This document shows positions 49,249 through 59,425 of a DNA stretch of 64,000 bases, piece by piece. The translations under genes and the position numbers were made by a program. Where the stretch lies: positions 2,914,001 through 2,978,000 of the forward strand of contig NZ_CP160631.1 of NCBI RefSeq assembly GCF_040783975.1, read 5' to 3'. The notes under the pieces are model-generated. The model saw nothing but the letters and a program-made list of their open reading frames with translations, was not told the DNA's origin and searched no databases. This stretch comes from Pantoea sp. Ep11b (GTDB lineage: Bacteria; Pseudomonadota; Gammaproteobacteria; Enterobacterales; Enterobacteriaceae). Position 1 is the first letter of the stretch. The number at the start of each line of letters is the position of its first letter.

Positions 49249-50715
49249 TTAATCCTTATGAACCGGGAACTCCATCTCGCTGTACTTCACCAGACGGCTG
49301 CCGCGCACCAGCCTGTAGCCGAACCAGATAATCAGGAACAGCGGAATGCCGATGTAGGTCGCCGCCACGCCGTACCAGTCGATGCTCTCGTTGAGAAACG
49401 CCTGATAGTTCTGACCCAGCGTGATGATCAGGCAGAGCACGAAGGCGAAAATCGGCCCCAGCGGAAAGAAGCCGGAACGGTAAGGCAGATCGTTCAGGTC
49501 ATATCCCTGGGCGATGTAGCCCCGGCGGAAACGATAGTGGCTGATGGCAATGCCCAGCCAGGCGATGAAACCGGTCATGCCGGAGGTATTCAGCAGCCAC
49601 AGGTAGACCTCCTGATTCCCGAACTTCGAGGTCAGGAAACAGAGCCCGGCTACCACGGTAGTCGCCCAGAGTGCATTGCGCGGCACGCCGCCCTTTGAGA
49701 GCTTCGCAAAAATGCGCGGCGCTTTGCCTTCGCAGGCCAGGTTGTAAAGCATGCGCGTGGAGGCGTACATGCCGGAGTTACCCGCCGACAGCACCGCCGT
49801 CAGGATCACGGCGTTCATTACCGCCGCCGCCGAGAGCAGACCGGCATTACGGAAGACCAGAGTGAACGGGCTGACGCTGATATCGTTGATATCGTTGTGC
49901 AGCAGCTGCGGGTCGGTATAGGGCAGAATCAGGCTGATGATCAGGATAGCGAAGACATAGAACAGCAGGATACGCCAGAAGACCTGCCGGACCGCACGCG
50001 GAATGTTTTTCGCCGGATCTTCAGATTCGCCCGCCGCGATACCGATCAGCTCGGTGCCCTGGAAGGAGAATCCGACAATCATCGCCACGCCAATCATCGC
50101 GGCAAAGCCACCCGCAAACGGCGCATCCCCGACCTGCCAGTTATGCCAGCCCGCGTGCTCCGCGCCGCGCATAATCCCGGTGATCATCAGCACGCCGACC
50201 ACGATAAAGATAATCACTGTCGCCACTTTGATCAGCGAGAACCAGTATTCCGCCTCGCCAAAGCCTTTCACCGAGATGTAGTTGAGCAGGAACATCAGCC
50301 CCAGGAACAGTGCGCTCCAGATCCAGCCGGGCGTGTCGGGGAACCAGTAGTTCATCACCAGCTGTGAGGCCACCAGGTCAACCGCGATGGTCACCGCCCA
50401 GTTGTACCAGTAGTTCCAGCCGAGCGCGAAACCAAAGCCCTCTTCGACATATTTTGCGCCATAGGTGGCAAAGGAGCCTGACACCGGCATGAAGGCAGCC
50501 AGTTCGCCCAGGCTGGTCATCAGGAAGTAGACCATCAGGCCGATCAGGATATAGGAGAGAAGTGCGCCGCCGGGGCCGGCCTGGGCAATGGTGGCACCCG
50601 AGGCCACAAACAGGCCGGTACCGATGGAGCCGCCGATGGCAATCATCGTCAGATGACGGGCTTTTAACGCACGTCGTAATGCAGGTTGTTGTGTTGTTTT
50701 TGAGTCATTATGCAT
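49249..50715 (-). CDS. lysP: LysP, lysine-specific permease
   Basis: A 488-residue amino acid-polyamine-organocation transporter with 12 helices. The N-terminus LRRALKARHLTMIAIGGSIGTGLFVASG is the family motif of helix 1. In E. coli it imports lysine by proton symport and restrains CadC as a co-sensor. Length matches E. coli LysP (489). Placement beside yeiE is as in E. coli. Confidence 0.94.
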   Translation of the reverse strand: MHNDSKTTQQPALRRALKARHLTMIAIGGSIGTGLFVASGATIAQAGPGGALLSYILIGLMVYFLMTSLGELAAFMPVSGSFATYGAKYVEEGFGFALGWNYWYNWAVTIAVDLVASQLVMNYWFPDTPGWIWSALFLGLMFLLNYISVKGFGEAEYWFSLIKVATVIIFIVVGVLMITGIMRGAEHAGWHNWQVGDAPFAGGFAAMIGVAMIVGFSFQGTELIGIAAGESEDPAKNIPRAVRQVFWRILLFYVFAILIISLILPYTDPQLLHNDINDISVSPFTLVFRNAGLLSAAAVMNAVILTAVLSAGNSGMYASTRMLYNLACEGKAPRIFAKLSKGGVPRNALWATTVVAGLCFLTSKFGNQEVYLWLLNTSGMTGFIAWLGIAISHYRFRRGYIAQGYDLNDLPYRSGFFPLGPIFAFVLCLIITLGQNYQAFLNESIDWYGVAATYIGIPLFLIIWFGYRLVRGSRLVKYSEMEFPVHKD

Positions 50716-50831
50716 GTGTTAACGCTACGCTGGGTAAAAATGAGGCGCGATTGTAGCAGCCAGACCGCCTCTGTATAGCGATGCCATGCTGTTATTAGTT
50801 AAGTTCATGATCGCGCCCGGATTATTAGCAG

Positions 50832-51698
50832 TCACTCACGACAGTAGGAGAGAAAGCGCGTCAGGGCTTTTGAAACATGCTTCTGCCGGTGATGAATACG
50901 GTAGAGCGTGCGGGTCAGCCGCGGCAGCGGGATCGCCAGTTCCACCAGCGTCCCCGCTTCCAGCAGATCGGCAATCACCCGGCGTGACAGGCAGCTGATC
51001 CCCATGCCGTGCCGCACCGCATGTTTGATGGCTTCAGAATTACCCAGCTCCATTCCCAGCTGAAAACTGGGCAGATGTGACAGCAGCAGATAATCGACGA
51101 TTTCCCGCGTGCCGGAGCCGCGTTCGCGCAGGATCCACGGCGCCTCCGCCAGGGTTTTCAGCGTCACCGGCTGCTGGAGAACCGGCGCATCGGGCGCGGC
51201 AAACACCACCAGTTCATCCTCCAGCCAGGGTTCGCTGACCAGTTCGGTCATGTGGCACGGCCCTTCAATCAGCCCCACATCCACGCGGAAATCGGACACC
51301 GCCTGGATCACATCCTGACTGTTGCCGACGCTCAGCTCCAGCGGCAGGCCGGGAAAATCGCGACGATAGGCCGCCATCATGCCGGGCAGCAGATAGTTAC
51401 CGATGGTGCTGCTGGCGAAGATGCGGATCGCGCCGTTGTCCTCTTTGAACAGCTGCTCGATCTCACCCGCCTGCTCCAGCAGCCCGACCGCACGCGGATA
51501 GAGCAGCCGTCCATGTTCATTCAGCACCAGCCGTTTACCGACCCGGTCAAACAGCTGCACCCCGAGCTGACTCTCCAGATCGGCCAGCGCCGCACTGACC
51601 GCCGACTGCGACAGGGCCAGCAGCTGAGACGCCTGGGTGGTGGAACCACTCTTTAGCACTTCGGTAAACACTTCAATCTGCCGCAGCGTAATGTGCAT
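50832..51698 (-). CDS. yeiE: YeiE, LysR-family regulator
   Basis: A 288-residue LysR-type regulator: [39 protein letters not shown] at residues 3-38 and an effector domain starting [16 protein letters not shown]. In other enterobacteria YeiE has been tied to sulfite defence and iron or motility control, with yeiH as a target. In E. coli it is divergent from yeiH; here a small DUF1232 gene lies between. Confidence 0.92.
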   Translation of the reverse strand: MHITLRQIEVFTEVLKSGSTTQASQLLALSQSAVSAALADLESQLGVQLFDRVGKRLVLNEHGRLLYPRAVGLLEQAGEIEQLFKEDNGAIRIFASSTIGNYLLPGMMAAYRRDFPGLPLELSVGNSQDVIQAVSDFRVDVGLIEGPCHMTELVSEPWLEDELVVFAAPDAPVLQQPVTLKTLAEAPWILRERGSGTREIVDYLLLSHLPSFQLGMELGNSEAIKHAVRHGMGISCLSRRVIADLLEAGTLVELAIPLPRLTRTLYRIHHRQKHVSKALTRFLSYCRE

Positions 51699-51707
51699 GG
51701 TTGCCTC

Positions 51708-52082
51708 TTAACTCAGTGATTGCCTGACGAGATAAACGATCAGCGCCAGCCAGATCAGCCCCATCGCCACCAGCCAGCCGGCGATCTTTTTGCCGCGGCT
51801 GCGCTGCGCCTCTGCCCGGGCAAGGCTGCTGATGCGCACCTCTTTCGGCAGTAACCGCAGCAGCAGCATGACGCCCGTCGGAATAATGACCGCGTCATCC
51901 AGCAACCCCACAAAGGGGATTACGTCGGGAATGAGATCGATCGGGCTGATGCCGTACGCAACCAGCCCCAGCATCCCCAGCTTGTTCCACCAGGGCGTGC
52001 GCGGATCGCGGAAGGCGAACCCCAGCACAAACACATCTCGTTTAATCAGCGTCGCCCAGCGGCGCAGACGTGACACTATCAT
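51708..52082 (-). CDS. DUF1232 (YkvA-like) small membrane protein
   Basis: A 124-residue protein. The conserved DUF1232 core KLGMLGLVAYGISPIDLIPDVIPFVGLLDDAVI (residues about 35-67, shown here by its ends PWWNK and LDDAVI) is intact, and a C-terminal helix (GWLVAMGLIWLALIVYLV) should anchor it. Function is unknown. ATG 52082 is preferred over a TTG ten codons earlier because AAGG lies before it. It starts 9 bases ahead of yeiE's ATG on the same strand and may be cotranscribed. Confidence 0.8.
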   Translation of the reverse strand: MIVSRLRRWATLIKRDVFVLGFAFRDPRTPWWNKLGMLGLVAYGISPIDLIPDVIPFVGLLDDAVIIPTGVMLLLRLLPKEVRISSLARAEAQRSRGKKIAGWLVAMGLIWLALIVYLVRQSLS

Positions 52083-52188
52083 GACAGCAGCCTTATCGTA
52101 AATTCTGGTCAATTATAAATATATTATCAATTTCACTTTTAAGCCAGTCGCCTTCATGATCATGACTCAACCACGAGGAGTGACCACC

Positions 52189-53244
52189 ATGACCGAACTG
52201 AGCATCGCTAAACCACACCACCCTCTTTCGCTCTGGTTCCCCGGCCTGCTGCTGACTGCCGCTATTGCTGCCGCCGCCAGCTGGCTGGCGCAGCAGCCTC
52301 TGATCGCCTCACTGGGGCTGGGCTCGCTGACGCTGGCGATTATGCTGGGCATCGTGGTCGGCAACAGCCTCTATCACCCGCTGGCCTCCCGCTGCGACAG
52401 CGGCGTGGTGCTGGCGAAACAGAAGCTGCTGCGGCTGGGCATTATCCTGTTTGGCTTTCGTATCACCTTACAACAGATCGCAGATGTCGGTTTTAGCGGC
52501 ATCCTGATCGATGCGCTGACGCTGAGCAGCACGTTCTTTGTGACCTGCCTGCTGGGCGTCCGGCTGCTGAAGCTGGACCGCGATACCGTCTGGCTGATTG
52601 GCGCGGGCAGCAGTATCTGTGGTGCTGCGGCCGTGCTGGCGACCGAGCCGGTGGTGAAAGCCGCGCCGTCGAAAGTCGCGGTGGCGATCGCGACCGTGGT
52701 GCTGTTCGGCACCCTGGCGATCTTTGTCTATCCGCTGCTGTGGCCGCTGGCTCACCATCTGTTGCCGGGACTGAGTGCGGCACAGTTCGGGGTCTTCACC
52801 GGATCCACCATCCATGAAGTGGCGCAGGTGGTGGCCGCCGGGCACAGCATCAGCCCGGCGGCGGAAAACAGCGCGGTGATCGCCAAAATGCTGCGGGTGA
52901 TGATGCTGGCTCCGTTCCTGCTCTGCCTGAGTGCGGTCATCCGTGGTAAACGCCACGCGGGCAATGCCCGTCAGCCGGTGACGTTCCCGTGGTTTGCGCT
53001 GCTGTTTATCGCCGTTGCCCTGTTTAACTCACTGCAACTGCTGCCTGCGGCGCTGGTGGCCACGCTGAATGCGCTGGCGGGGCTGCTGCTGGCGATGGCG
53101 ATGGCCGCGCTGGGCGTCACCACCCGTTTCGGGGCGCTGCGCGAGGCGGGCGTCAGGCCGCTCCTGCTGGGCGCGCTGGTCTCTGGCTGGTTAATCGCGG
53201 GGGGCGGCACGATCAATCTGCTGGTGCAACATTTCATGGGCTGA
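52189..53244 (+). CDS. yeiH: YeiH, UPF0324 family putative anion (sulfite/sulfate) exporter
   Basis: A 351-residue membrane protein with about ten helices; GAGSSICGAAAVLATEPVVKA and GSTIHEVAQVVAAG are the family's conserved stretches. The family is suggested to export sulfur oxyanions, though this is not proven. ATG 52189 has AGGAG 8 bases upstream and gives the E. coli length; an earlier start is in frame but unsupported. YeiE is the likely regulator. Confidence 0.9.
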   Translation: MTELSIAKPHHPLSLWFPGLLLTAAIAAAASWLAQQPLIASLGLGSLTLAIMLGIVVGNSLYHPLASRCDSGVVLAKQKLLRLGIILFGFRITLQQIADVGFSGILIDALTLSSTFFVTCLLGVRLLKLDRDTVWLIGAGSSICGAAAVLATEPVVKAAPSKVAVAIATVVLFGTLAIFVYPLLWPLAHHLLPGLSAAQFGVFTGSTIHEVAQVVAAGHSISPAAENSAVIAKMLRVMMLAPFLLCLSAVIRGKRHAGNARQPVTFPWFALLFIAVALFNSLQLLPAALVATLNALAGLLLAMAMAALGVTTRFGALREAGVRPLLLGALVSGWLIAGGGTINLLVQHFMG

Positions 53245-53295
53245 CGCCATCAGGTATCATGCCGTTTCATCCGTGCATAGCCCCAGGAGAAAGGC

Positions 53296-54141
53296 ATGAA
53301 ATATATCGGCGCACATGTGAGTGCGGCAGGGGGCGTGGATCAGGCAGTGATTCGCGCCCATGAACTGGAAGCCACCGCCTTCGCGCTCTTTACCAAGAAT
53401 CAGCGTCAGTGGAAGGCCGCCCCGCTCTCCACAGAGATGATTGATGCTTTTCGCGCCGCCTGCGAGACCTATAAATACAGCCCGCAGCAAATCCTGCCGC
53501 ACGACAGTTTCCTGATTAACCTCGGCCATCCGGTTGAGGAGGCGCTGGAGAAATCCCGTGCGGCCTTTATCGACGAACTGCGCCGGGCCGATCAGCTGGG
53601 CCTGACGCTGCTGAATTTCCATCCCGGCAGCCATCTGCATCAGATTGAGGAAGAAGCCTGCCTGAAGCGGATCGCCGAGTCGATTAACGTTGCGCTCGAC
53701 CAGACCCAGAACGTCACCGCCGTGATTGAAAACACCGCAGGCCAGGGCAGTAACCTGGGCTTCCGCTTCGAGCATCTCGCGACCATCATTGAGCATGTCG
53801 AAGATAAGTCGCGCGTCGGCGTCTGCATTGACACCTGCCATGCGTTTGCCGGCGGTTATGACCTCCGTACCGAAGCGGACTGCGAAGCGACATTCAGAGA
53901 GTTTGAGCGCGTCGTCGGTTTCAATTATCTGCGCGGTATGCATCTCAACGATGCCAAAAGCGCGTTTGACAGCCGCGTTGACCGCCATCACAGCCTGGGG
54001 GAAGGCAACATCGGCCGGACGGTGTTCAGCTGGCTGATGAAAGATCCCCGCTTTGACGGGATCCCGCTGATTCTGGAGACCATCAATCCCGATATCTGGA
54101 AAGATGAGATCGCCTGGCTGAAAGCCGAGCAGCAGGGATAA
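53296..54141 (+). CDS. nfo: Nfo, endonuclease IV
   Basis: A 281-residue AP endonuclease that cuts 5' of abasic sites and repairs 3' blocking lesions. It has a three-zinc TIM-barrel active site: His in NFHPGSHLH, Glu in VIENTAGQG, Asp and His in CIDTCHAFA, and [12 protein letters not shown] and ILETINPD near the end. A terminator follows at once. Neighbouring fruBKA converges on it, as in E. coli. Confidence 0.97.
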   Translation: MKYIGAHVSAAGGVDQAVIRAHELEATAFALFTKNQRQWKAAPLSTEMIDAFRAACETYKYSPQQILPHDSFLINLGHPVEEALEKSRAAFIDELRRADQLGLTLLNFHPGSHLHQIEEEACLKRIAESINVALDQTQNVTAVIENTAGQGSNLGFRFEHLATIIEHVEDKSRVGVCIDTCHAFAGGYDLRTEADCEATFREFERVVGFNYLRGMHLNDAKSAFDSRVDRHHSLGEGNIGRTVFSWLMKDPRFDGIPLILETINPDIWKDEIAWLKAEQQG

Positions 54142-54143
54142 AC

Positions 54144-54167
54144 AAAGGGAGCCATCTGGCTCCCTTT
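54144..54167 (+). terminator. Terminator of nfo
   Basis: AAAGGGAGCC pairs with GGCTCCCTTT around ATCT, two bases after the stop; the stem itself supplies the T run. Confidence 0.85.
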
Positions 54168-54240
54168 TCGCGGCTATCGCCTGCAGCTTCAGAAAATCTG
54201 TGCCCTGCCATCCCTGCCCTGCTCTGCCTGCGCCGTCTGC

Positions 54241-54271
54241 AAAAACAAACAGGGAGCCATCCGGCTCCCTG
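54241..54271 (-). terminator. Terminator of fruBKA
   Basis: On the minus strand CAGGGAGCC pairs with GGCTCCCTG around GGAT, followed by TTTGTTTTT. Its core GGGAGCC/GGCTCCC is the same as in the nfo terminator about 100 bases away. Confidence 0.88.
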
Positions 54272-54292
54272 TTATCTTCACTTCCGCGTTAA

Positions 54293-56011
54293 TCAGGCTT
54301 TCGCCAGCTGCTCTTCCGGGCGTTTCAGAACCGCATAGCTCAGACCGGCAATTGCGGTGCCGATGACAATCGCCATCAGATAACCGATCACCGGTGTAAT
54401 TGCGCCAGGGATCAGCAGTACAAAGAGTCCGCCGTGCGGGGCCATCAGTTTGGCACCAATCGCCATTGAGATCGCACCGGTCACGGCGCCACCAATGATA
54501 CAGCATGGCAGAACGCGCATCGGGTCACGGGCAGCAAACGGAATCGCCCCTTCAGAGATAAAGCAGAGCCCCAGAACCAGTGCCGCTTTACCGCCTTCCT
54601 GCTGACCTTTGTTGAATTTACGACGGGCAACCAGGGTGGCCAGACCCATCGCCAGCGGCGGCACCATACCGGCTGCCATGATGGCGGCCATCGGTGCATA
54701 GGTCTGCGAACTCAGTAAGCCGACACCAAACGCGTAGGCCACTTTGTTTACCGGGCCACCCATATCGGTACACATCATGCCGCCCAGAATCGCGCCCAGC
54801 AGGACCGCATTCGCCGTACCCATGTTTGCCAGCCAGTGCGTCAGGCCGCTCATGATACCCGCCACCGGTTTACCGACCACATAGATCATCAGCAGGCCGG
54901 TGATCAGGCTGGCGAACAGCGGAATAATCAGTATCGGTTTCAACGCTTCCATGCTCTGCGGCAGTTTCACTTTGCCGCTGATCAGCTTCGCCGCATAACC
55001 GGCAATGAAGCCCGCGATAATCCCGCCTAAGAAGCCTGCGTTGATGCTGGTGGCGATCATGCCGCCAATCAGACCCGGCGTCAGACCCGGACGGTCAGCG
55101 ATGGAGAAGGCGATAAAGCCCGCCAGCACCGGGACCATCAGGGCAAAGGCGCTACCGCCACCGATCTGCATCAGCGCGGCAGCCAGCGTACCTGGCTCTT
55201 TAAAGGCGGTGATACCAAAGGCGAACGACAGAGCGATACTCAGACCACCCGCCACCACCATCGGCAGCATGTAGGACACCCCGGTCAGCAGGTGGCGATA
55301 GGCGCCCGCGCCGCCCTGTTTCTTCTCTTCTTCGCTGTTTGCCGTGCTCTGGCCGCTGGCCGCCACTTTATAAGGCTTCGCTTCTGCGACCGCTTTATCC
55401 AGCTCCTGCGCGGTTTTCTTCAGCGCCAAACCGGTGGAGGTGCGGTACATCGGCTTACCGGCAAATTTCGCCAGATCCACTTCGATATCCGCCGCCACGA
55501 TCACCAGATCGGCCGCCGCCACTTCTTCTGGCGTAATCGCGTTTCCGGCACCTACGGAACCGCGGGTTTCAACCTTGACCCACCAGCCGCGACGGGTCGC
55601 TTCGGCCTGGATCGCCTCAGCCGCCATAAAGGTGTGCGCGACGCCGGTCGGACAGGCTGTCACGGCAACCACACGTTTTGGTGCACCCGCCTGCGCCGGG
55701 GTCGCGGCTGACGCCGCCGCCGGGGTTGCCGCCGCAGCCGGAGCCTGCCAGGTTCTGGCTTCTGCCTTCGCCCGGTTCAGGAAGTTTTCCGGCTCGCGAA
55801 CCGCCAGCTGGAGGTCGCCCAGCCAGACCGGCTTGCCGTTCAGGGCCGCATCGTCCGGCACCTTTTTGCCCAGCACAATCGCCAGTTCCGCCTCAGCAGG
55901 GTTTTCAGTCAGAGTCAGGCCTGCCGCCGCCGCAGCGGCAGCCAGACGTTGTTGCGCCATATAGGCGGAGGCCAGTCCCAGTGTAGGGTCTTTAATCAGC
56001 AGCGTTTTCAT
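54293..56011 (-). CDS. fruA: FruA, fructose PTS enzyme IIBBC
   Basis: A 572-residue fructose permease. A degenerate B' domain (residues about 1-90) is followed by an Ala-rich linker, the active EIIB domain (CPTGVAHTFMAAEAIQAEA, phospho-Cys near residue 118) and a membrane EIIC domain from about residue 235 with eight to ten helices. It imports and phosphorylates fructose to fructose-1-phosphate using FruB. Last gene of fruBKA, with 16 bases separating it from fruK. Confidence 0.96.
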   Translation of the reverse strand: MKTLLIKDPTLGLASAYMAQQRLAAAAAAAGLTLTENPAEAELAIVLGKKVPDDAALNGKPVWLGDLQLAVREPENFLNRAKAEARTWQAPAAAATPAAASAATPAQAGAPKRVVAVTACPTGVAHTFMAAEAIQAEATRRGWWVKVETRGSVGAGNAITPEEVAAADLVIVAADIEVDLAKFAGKPMYRTSTGLALKKTAQELDKAVAEAKPYKVAASGQSTANSEEEKKQGGAGAYRHLLTGVSYMLPMVVAGGLSIALSFAFGITAFKEPGTLAAALMQIGGGSAFALMVPVLAGFIAFSIADRPGLTPGLIGGMIATSINAGFLGGIIAGFIAGYAAKLISGKVKLPQSMEALKPILIIPLFASLITGLLMIYVVGKPVAGIMSGLTHWLANMGTANAVLLGAILGGMMCTDMGGPVNKVAYAFGVGLLSSQTYAPMAAIMAAGMVPPLAMGLATLVARRKFNKGQQEGGKAALVLGLCFISEGAIPFAARDPMRVLPCCIIGGAVTGAISMAIGAKLMAPHGGLFVLLIPGAITPVIGYLMAIVIGTAIAGLSYAVLKRPEEQLAKA

Positions 56012-56027
56012 TATCGCTCTCCTGCTG

Positions 56028-56966
56028 TCAGTTAACGGGTTGTAAGTCGACGCGCGCCATCATTGCGGCCAACTGAGTACGATCGGACACACCAACGTTG
56101 CTCTGGCTGACGGCCATGGCCGCCACCGCCGTCGCAAGACGCAGCGTGTGCTCGCTGGATTCACGCATCAGCAGGCCATAGATCAGCCCGCCAACCATTG
56201 AGTCACCGGCACCGACGGTGCTGACAACTTCACACACCGGCGGTTTCGCAATCCATTCGCCAGACGCGTTGACCCACAGCGCGCCTTCTGCGCCCAGCGA
56301 GATCACCACATGGGCGATGCCCTGTTCGCGCAGTTCGTGCGCCGCGCCAATCACATCCTGCAAGGTGGGCAGTTTACGACCGGCCCAGATCTCCAGCTCA
56401 CGGCGGTTAGGTTTGACCAGCCACGGCGCGGCTTTCAGTCCTGCCACCAGCGCCTCGCGGCTGCTGTCGAAGATGATGCAGGGGCAATGGGTACGCAGTT
56501 CGGTCATCCAGCGGGTAAAGGCTTCGTGATCCACACCTTCTGGCAGGCTGCCACTGACGCAGACCATATCGAACTGGCCCAGCCAGGTCAGTGAATCGCT
56601 GGTAAAACGATCCCAGTCCTGCGCCGTCACCTGAAAACCGGAGAAGTTCAGATCGGTCACATCACCGGTCTGTTCGGTCAGTTTAACGTTGATACGGGTC
56701 CGGCCCGGCACCACCTGGAAACGGTTGGCAATGCCCAGCTCGCTGAAGAGCTGCTGAAAGCCATCCTGATTCTCTTTGCCCAGGAAGCCACCGACGGTGA
56801 CATCAATACCCAGATCTTTCAGGACCCTGGCGACGTTGATCCCCTTGCCCGCCGCGTGCAGTCCGGTGGTTTTCACCAGGTTGACTTCGCCGCGTTCAAT
56901 TTCAGGGGTATATCCCACCAGGTCATACGCCGGATTCAGCGTAATGGTGGCGACACGTCTGCTCAT
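56028..56966 (-). CDS. fruK: FruK, 1-phosphofructokinase
   Basis: A 312-residue PfkB-family kinase converting fructose-1-phosphate to fructose-1,6-bisphosphate. N-terminal substrate motif [10 protein letters not shown] and [11 protein letters not shown]-terminal anion-hole motif [12 protein letters not shown] with catalytic Asp. Its start overlaps the end of fruB by 4 bases (translational coupling). Fructose-1-phosphate is also the Cra effector, which closes the control loop on this operon. Confidence 0.97.
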   Translation of the reverse strand: MSRRVATITLNPAYDLVGYTPEIERGEVNLVKTTGLHAAGKGINVARVLKDLGIDVTVGGFLGKENQDGFQQLFSELGIANRFQVVPGRTRINVKLTEQTGDVTDLNFSGFQVTAQDWDRFTSDSLTWLGQFDMVCVSGSLPEGVDHEAFTRWMTELRTHCPCIIFDSSREALVAGLKAAPWLVKPNRRELEIWAGRKLPTLQDVIGAAHELREQGIAHVVISLGAEGALWVNASGEWIAKPPVCEVVSTVGAGDSMVGGLIYGLLMRESSEHTLRLATAVAAMAVSQSNVGVSDRTQLAAMMARVDLQPVN

Positions 56967-58093
56967 GCTGCCCCCTCACCCAGACCGCTGGTGATCGCTT
57001 CTTCAATCGCGTTCAGCGCCTGCTGTGCATCTTCACCGCTGGCGGTAAAGCGCAGGCGGTGGCCTTTCTTCACGCCCAGCGCCACGACTTTCATCAGGCT
57101 GCGACCGTTAGCCGGTTTACCGCTGCCGTCGAGGTTGGTCACGGTGATGTCGCTGTTGAACTGCTTGATCACACTGACCAGCGCCGTGCCCGGACGGGCA
57201 TGCAGGCCATGTTCGTTACGAATGGTAAATTCGGCGGTCAGCACGTCGGCCTGCTCATCGACTTCACTGGTCAGCAGGGCGTAGACACCCGCCGCATCGG
57301 CTTTCAGCAGACGATCAGCTTTGCCCTGCTGCAGCAGCGCGCTGAGGTAACCCAGCACTTCCAGCGGACGTTCATCGGTGGCTGACACGCTGATGAGCAT
57401 CGACGCCGGTTCGCCCTGATGTTCAAAGGCATGCTCGGTACGGCTGACGGCCACGCCGCTGCGCAGATTGCCCAGGCTGCTGTCGCTGAGCCAGATGCCC
57501 TGCCCCAGGCTCAGCGGCGGGGTTGAGACGACATCGGCGACGTAGCTGGCATCAACCACGCCCGCGGCTTGCAGCCGGCCGGCGTTCATCGCCTGCAGGG
57601 TAATCAGATCGCTGGCCGCGACGTTAAGCGTCACCAGTGAGGTGTCGAAGCTGAATTCGGCGGCTTGTTTCTCGCCCATCAGCAGCGCACGAAGATCTTC
57701 AGCAGAGGCGGTTTTGAGCTGTTCGGCAATGGAGTCATCGCTGAGCACATGCGTCAGCTGACGCAGCAGCGCCAGATGTTCATCTGACTTCGCGGCAATC
57801 CCGATCGCGACATAGGCGGTCTGATCGTCACCCCAGGCAATACCCTGCGGAAACTGAAACACCTGGACGCCGGTTTTCAGCACCAGGTCGCGGGTGTCGG
57901 TGGTGCCGTGCGGGATTGCGATGCCGTTGCCAAGAAAGGTGGAGGTCTGCTGTTCGCGCGCCAGCATACCGTTGACATAGCCTTCAGCCACATTGCCCGC
58001 CGCGGTTAACGCGGCAGCAACCTGACGAATGGCCTCTTCTTTATTCTGGGCGCTGGCTCCGGTGTGGATGGCCTGCAATTCGAGCTGGAACAT
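56963..58093 (-). CDS. fruB: FruB, fructose PTS diphosphoryl transfer protein (EIIA-HPr)
   Basis: A 376-residue fusion. The N-terminal EIIA domain has phospho-His62 in AIPHGTTDT; the central M domain follows; the C-terminal FPr/HPr domain has the active His in [11 protein letters not shown]. It passes phosphate from enzyme I to FruA. ATG 58093 has GAGGAG upstream and gives the E. coli length. First gene of the operon, behind two Cra operators. Confidence 0.97.
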   Translation of the reverse strand: MFQLELQAIHTGASAQNKEEAIRQVAAALTAAGNVAEGYVNGMLAREQQTSTFLGNGIAIPHGTTDTRDLVLKTGVQVFQFPQGIAWGDDQTAYVAIGIAAKSDEHLALLRQLTHVLSDDSIAEQLKTASAEDLRALLMGEKQAAEFSFDTSLVTLNVAASDLITLQAMNAGRLQAAGVVDASYVADVVSTPPLSLGQGIWLSDSSLGNLRSGVAVSRTEHAFEHQGEPASMLISVSATDERPLEVLGYLSALLQQGKADRLLKADAAGVYALLTSEVDEQADVLTAEFTIRNEHGLHARPGTALVSVIKQFNSDITVTNLDGSGKPANGRSLMKVVALGVKKGHRLRFTASGEDAQQALNAIEEAITSGLGEGAA

Positions 58094-58115
58094 AATTCTC
58101 CTCGCTTGCTGAGAT

Positions 58116-58194
58116 TGAATCGTTTCAGCTAGCAGGCAGGTTTTCACGCCTTGCTGTCTCTGTCAGCCAGCCCCGTCACCGCTGAAACGTTTCA
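58116..58194 (-). promoter_or_regulatory. Two Cra (FruR) operators of fruBKA
   Basis: TGAATCGTTTCA (58116-58127) and the perfect palindrome TGAAACGTTTCA (58183-58194) match the Cra consensus. Their centres are 67 bases apart and flank the presumed fruB promoter. E. coli fruB also carries two Cra sites. Confidence 0.9.
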
Positions 58195-58365
58195 GGAATT
58201 GTGATGCAGACGCTTTCGTCAGGCAAGAAAATGCGCAAACGGCGTAGCAGATTTTTGACGTTACGCACATTTCGGCGGCAGGAAGAGGACCAGCGGAGAG
58301 TCAGGCTGACGCAGTTGCTGTCACGTCCCACTCATCAGGCAAAAAGCGTCAGCTGTGTCAGCCTT

Positions 58366-58620
58366 TCAGGGGGCGGTATCGGCTTCAAGTTTCAGCAGCC
58401 AGGTCATCGCCTGCTGGCGCGACTGACCACACATGCTGAATGAGGGTTGCAGACTGGCGCAGACGGCAGGCCGCAGCGGCGAGCCAAACAGTTTACAGCG
58501 AAGATCGTCGTCCAGCTGAACGCAGGGCGTGTTGGCAGGCTTGCCGTCAGGCATGCCGGGGATAGGCGATGAGATAGAGGGTGCTGTGCAGCAGGCACCG
58601 CATTGGCTACGGCATTGCAT
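58366..58620 (-). CDS. yeiW: YeiW, small Cys-rich UPF0153-family protein
   Basis: An 84-residue protein with the cysteine pattern CRSQCGACC at its start, then single cysteines in NTPCVQL, LRCKLF, AVCASL and SMCGQS. This matches the YkgJ-type zinc/iron-cluster-binding family. Function is unknown. ATG 58620 has GGAG six bases upstream; the longer open frame beyond it is not family sequence. Divergent from efpL. Confidence 0.85.
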   Translation of the reverse strand: MQCRSQCGACCTAPSISSPIPGMPDGKPANTPCVQLDDDLRCKLFGSPLRPAVCASLQPSFSMCGQSRQQAMTWLLKLEADTAP

Positions 58621-58783
58621 GCTGTGCTCCGGCAGAAAAAGAGGCGCTGACAATAGCAGCCCGTGACGACAATTACCATGAAAGCCACGGCCTGACACAA
58701 AATTTCGCACCCGCGATATTGCCAGTTTTCCCTGGCGCGGGTAACGTTGCGCGCACTTCACTCTCATGATAGCGAGAACAGCA

Positions 58784-59356
58784 ATGCCAAAAGCCAATGA
58801 AATCAAAAAAGGGATGGCCGTCACGCACAACGGCAAACTGCTGCTGGTTAAAGATATTGATGTCCAGAGCCCCAGCGCACGCGGTGCGGCGACCCTCTAC
58901 AAAATGCGCTTTACCGATGTCCGCACCGGTTTAAAAGTGGAAGAGCGCTTCAAGGGCGACGAGATTATTGATGCGATTTCGCTCAGCCGTCGCAGCGTCA
59001 CCTTCTCTTATATAGATGGTGACGAATATATCTTCATGGATGATGAGGATTACACCCCCTACGCCTTTAAGCAGGACCAGATCGAAGAAGAGCTGCTGTT
59101 TATCCCCGAAGGCGGCATTCCTGGCATTCACGTACTGACGATGGATGGCCAGGTGCTGGCGCTGGAGCTGCCACAGACGGTGGATATGGAGATCGTCGAT
59201 ACCTCGCCGGGCATCAAAGGCGCTTCCGCCAGCGCCCGCACCAAACCCGCCGGAATGAGTACCGGTCTCTCCATTCAGGTTCCGGAATACCTCAGCAACG
59301 GTGACCGCATCCGTATTCATATCGCTGAACGCCGCTATATGGGTCGTGCCGATTAA
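58784..59356 (+). CDS. yeiP: EfpL (YeiP), elongation factor P-like protein
   Basis: A 190-residue three-domain EF-P paralogue. The domain I tip loop reads [12 protein letters not shown], with Arg where EF-P has its modified Lys, so it should work without beta-lysylation. It ends in ERRYMGRAD, as YeiP does. EfpL relieves ribosome stalling on proline-containing and some other motifs. I chose the ATG of PKANEIKKG; an earlier in-frame start adds six unrelated residues. Confidence 0.95.
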   Translation: MPKANEIKKGMAVTHNGKLLLVKDIDVQSPSARGAATLYKMRFTDVRTGLKVEERFKGDEIIDAISLSRRSVTFSYIDGDEYIFMDDEDYTPYAFKQDQIEEELLFIPEGGIPGIHVLTMDGQVLALELPQTVDMEIVDTSPGIKGASASARTKPAGMSTGLSIQVPEYLSNGDRIRIHIAERRYMGRAD

Positions 59357-59425
59357 CTGGCGCAGGCTGGAGTCTGGTAGTGTTATAATATAACATTATC
59401 AGCATTCCAGGCAGGAGCCCGCACC

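Noticed and set aside
58201..58443. 80-codon plus-strand open frame beside the Cra sites
   Set aside because: Overlaps the end of yeiW, starts within six bases of a Cra operator and has Arg-rich composition without family features.
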